Shown piece by piece: positions 5,793 through 6,358 of a stretch of 6,358 nucleotides of DNA. A model generated the notes under the pieces. It made no database searches. It worked only from the letters and a program-made list of their open reading frames with translations, and was not told where the DNA came from. Within the stretch, counting starts at the first letter, position 1, and each line of letters opens with the position of its first letter. Origin of the DNA: Planctomycetes bacterium RIFOXYC2_FULL_41_27 (lineage in GTDB: Bacteria; Planctomycetota; Brocadiia; Brocadiales; Brocadiaceae); the NCBI GenBank assembly GCA_001828645.1, contig MHZD01000240.1:1-6358 (forward strand), written 5' to 3'. The translations under genes and the position numbers were made by a program.

Positions 5793-5832
5793 GAAGTGTA
5801 GATTATGTTCCTGTCTGCACTTTCTTTGGTTT
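5793..5832 (+). terminator. Possible intrinsic terminator after the first cytochrome gene
   Basis: GAAGTGTAG (5793-5801) can pair with CTGCACTTTC (5815-5824), giving a nine-pair stem with one bulged base and one G-T pair, a 13-base loop and a T-rich tail (TTTGGTTT). It lies about 60 bp after the cytochrome stop codon. The stem has moderate GC content and the tail is interrupted, so this is only a candidate. Confidence 0.3.
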
Positions 5833-5854
5833 AATGCTCAGGAATTTTAAACCA

Positions 5855-5901
5855 GCCACAAAGGCACTAAGCTTTTCTTTGTGCCTTGGTGTCTTAGTGG
5901 C
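5855..5901. repeat. Imperfect inverted repeat just upstream of the second cytochrome gene
   Basis: GCCAC (5855-5859) and AAGGCAC (5861-5867) pair with GTGCCTT (5881-5887) and GTGGC (5897-5901). A CACTAAG/CTTAGTG pairing is an alternative. The unit ends 19 bp before ATG 5921, just before its AAGGAG ribosome-binding site. It resembles low-complexity dispersed repeats built on 'caaaggcactaag', and may fold in the 5' leader of the downstream mRNA. Confidence 0.6.
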
Positions 5902-5920
5902 GTAAAAAGGAGATATTGTT

Positions 5921-6358
5921 ATGAAAAGATGGAGGTTGTTAAGTGTTAGTTTAATGGGTTTGAGTTTGGCAGGATTAGTAAGTGTTGTTAATTCTACTAA
6001 GGTTGTTTTGGCAGAGGAAAAGGTGGTTACCCACGAACATGTTGATGAACCTACTCAAGTGTTGATGAATGAGATTGCGAAGCGTGTAAATAATATACTC
6101 GATGGAATACTGGCAGGAAGTTTTAAGTATGTTGCGCAGGAGGCAGGTGCCATTGTGGATCAGAGTTACAAGATAAATGCAACCTTTTTCCCTATAGATC
6201 CAAAAGAAAATAAATGGTTTAAGCGGGCTAAAATAGATCCAAATGATTCAGAAAAGATTACAAAATTGAAAGAAGAGTTTGATGTTTATCTAAAAGGGAT
6301 AGCATCATCAGCGCTGGAGGTTCAGAAAGCTGCTGCATCAAATAATCAGGAAACAACC
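5921..6358 (+). CDS. Second class II cytochrome c paralogue (3' end missing)
   Basis: An open frame of 146 codons runs off the right edge. AAGGAG (5907-5912) lies 8 bp before ATG. The N-terminus is a signal peptide (MKRWRLLS, a hydrophobic core, then VVLA with likely cleavage at residue 31). The mature part is clearly paralogous to the preceding cytochrome: shared blocks include NIL-x-GIL-x-G-x-FKYV-x-QEA, KIN..FFP, KLKEEF and VQKAA. The conserved Met49 aligns with Met51 of the neighbour. The haem motif should lie about 12-15 residues beyond the window edge, so haem binding is inferred, not seen. This is a tandem duplication that has since diverged. Confidence 0.85.
   Translation, partial: MKRWRLLSVSLMGLSLAGLVSVVNSTKVVLAEEKVVTHEHVDEPTQVLMNEIAKRVNNILDGILAGSFKYVAQEAGAIVDQSYKINATFFPIDPKENKWFKRAKIDPNDSEKITKLKEEFDVYLKGIASSALEVQKAAASNNQETT

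Overview
This window looks like a chromosomal stretch from an anaerobic, iron-rich bacterium of moderate to low GC content. The gene content is a DUF362/ferredoxin protein, three ferritin-like (rubrerythrin-type) proteins, a remnant of a 2-oxoacid:ferredoxin oxidoreductase, aspartate ammonia-lyase and two exported monoheme class II c-type cytochromes. Several G- and C-run palindromic repeats sit between the genes. My best guess from this content and repeat style is an anammox-type planctomycete (Brocadia/Kuenenia relatives). That is an inference: no marker gene here proves it. All real genes lie on the + strand.

Layout. (1) Positions 3-1001 hold the 3' part of a DUF362 protein with two [4Fe-4S] motifs; its start lies outside the window. 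(2) Positions 1002-2168 are a decayed, repeat-rich zone. It holds a 12-bp inverted repeat, a palindromic element of about 150 bp, a small HAD-like hydrolase broken by two in-frame stops and by insertion of a second kind of palindromic element, and about 300 bp of AT-rich DNA without a gene. (3) Positions 2169-3661 hold a tight run of ferritin-like genes: a 60-residue two-helix protein, a 118-residue two-helix plus rubredoxin-like protein and, after a second copy of the 150-bp element, a 180-residue two-lobed ferritin-like protein. The last overlaps by 4 bp a 62-residue stump of a 2-oxoacid:acceptor oxidoreductase gamma subunit. (4) Positions 3672-5093 hold a complete aspA. (5) Positions 5216-6358 hold two tandem paralogous secreted cytochromes of the c'/c556 type; the second runs off the right edge before its haem motif.

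Working together: the ferritin-like cluster is most simply read as iron and peroxide handling, with the rubredoxin-like domain as a possible electron inlet. The cytochromes act outside the cytoplasmic membrane, and aspartase links aspartate to fumarate and ammonium. The most interesting points are the complementary loss of diiron ligands in the two short ferritin-like proteins, which suggests a split rubrerythrin, and the repeated palindromic leader element whose homology runs into the ribosome-binding region of two unrelated genes.
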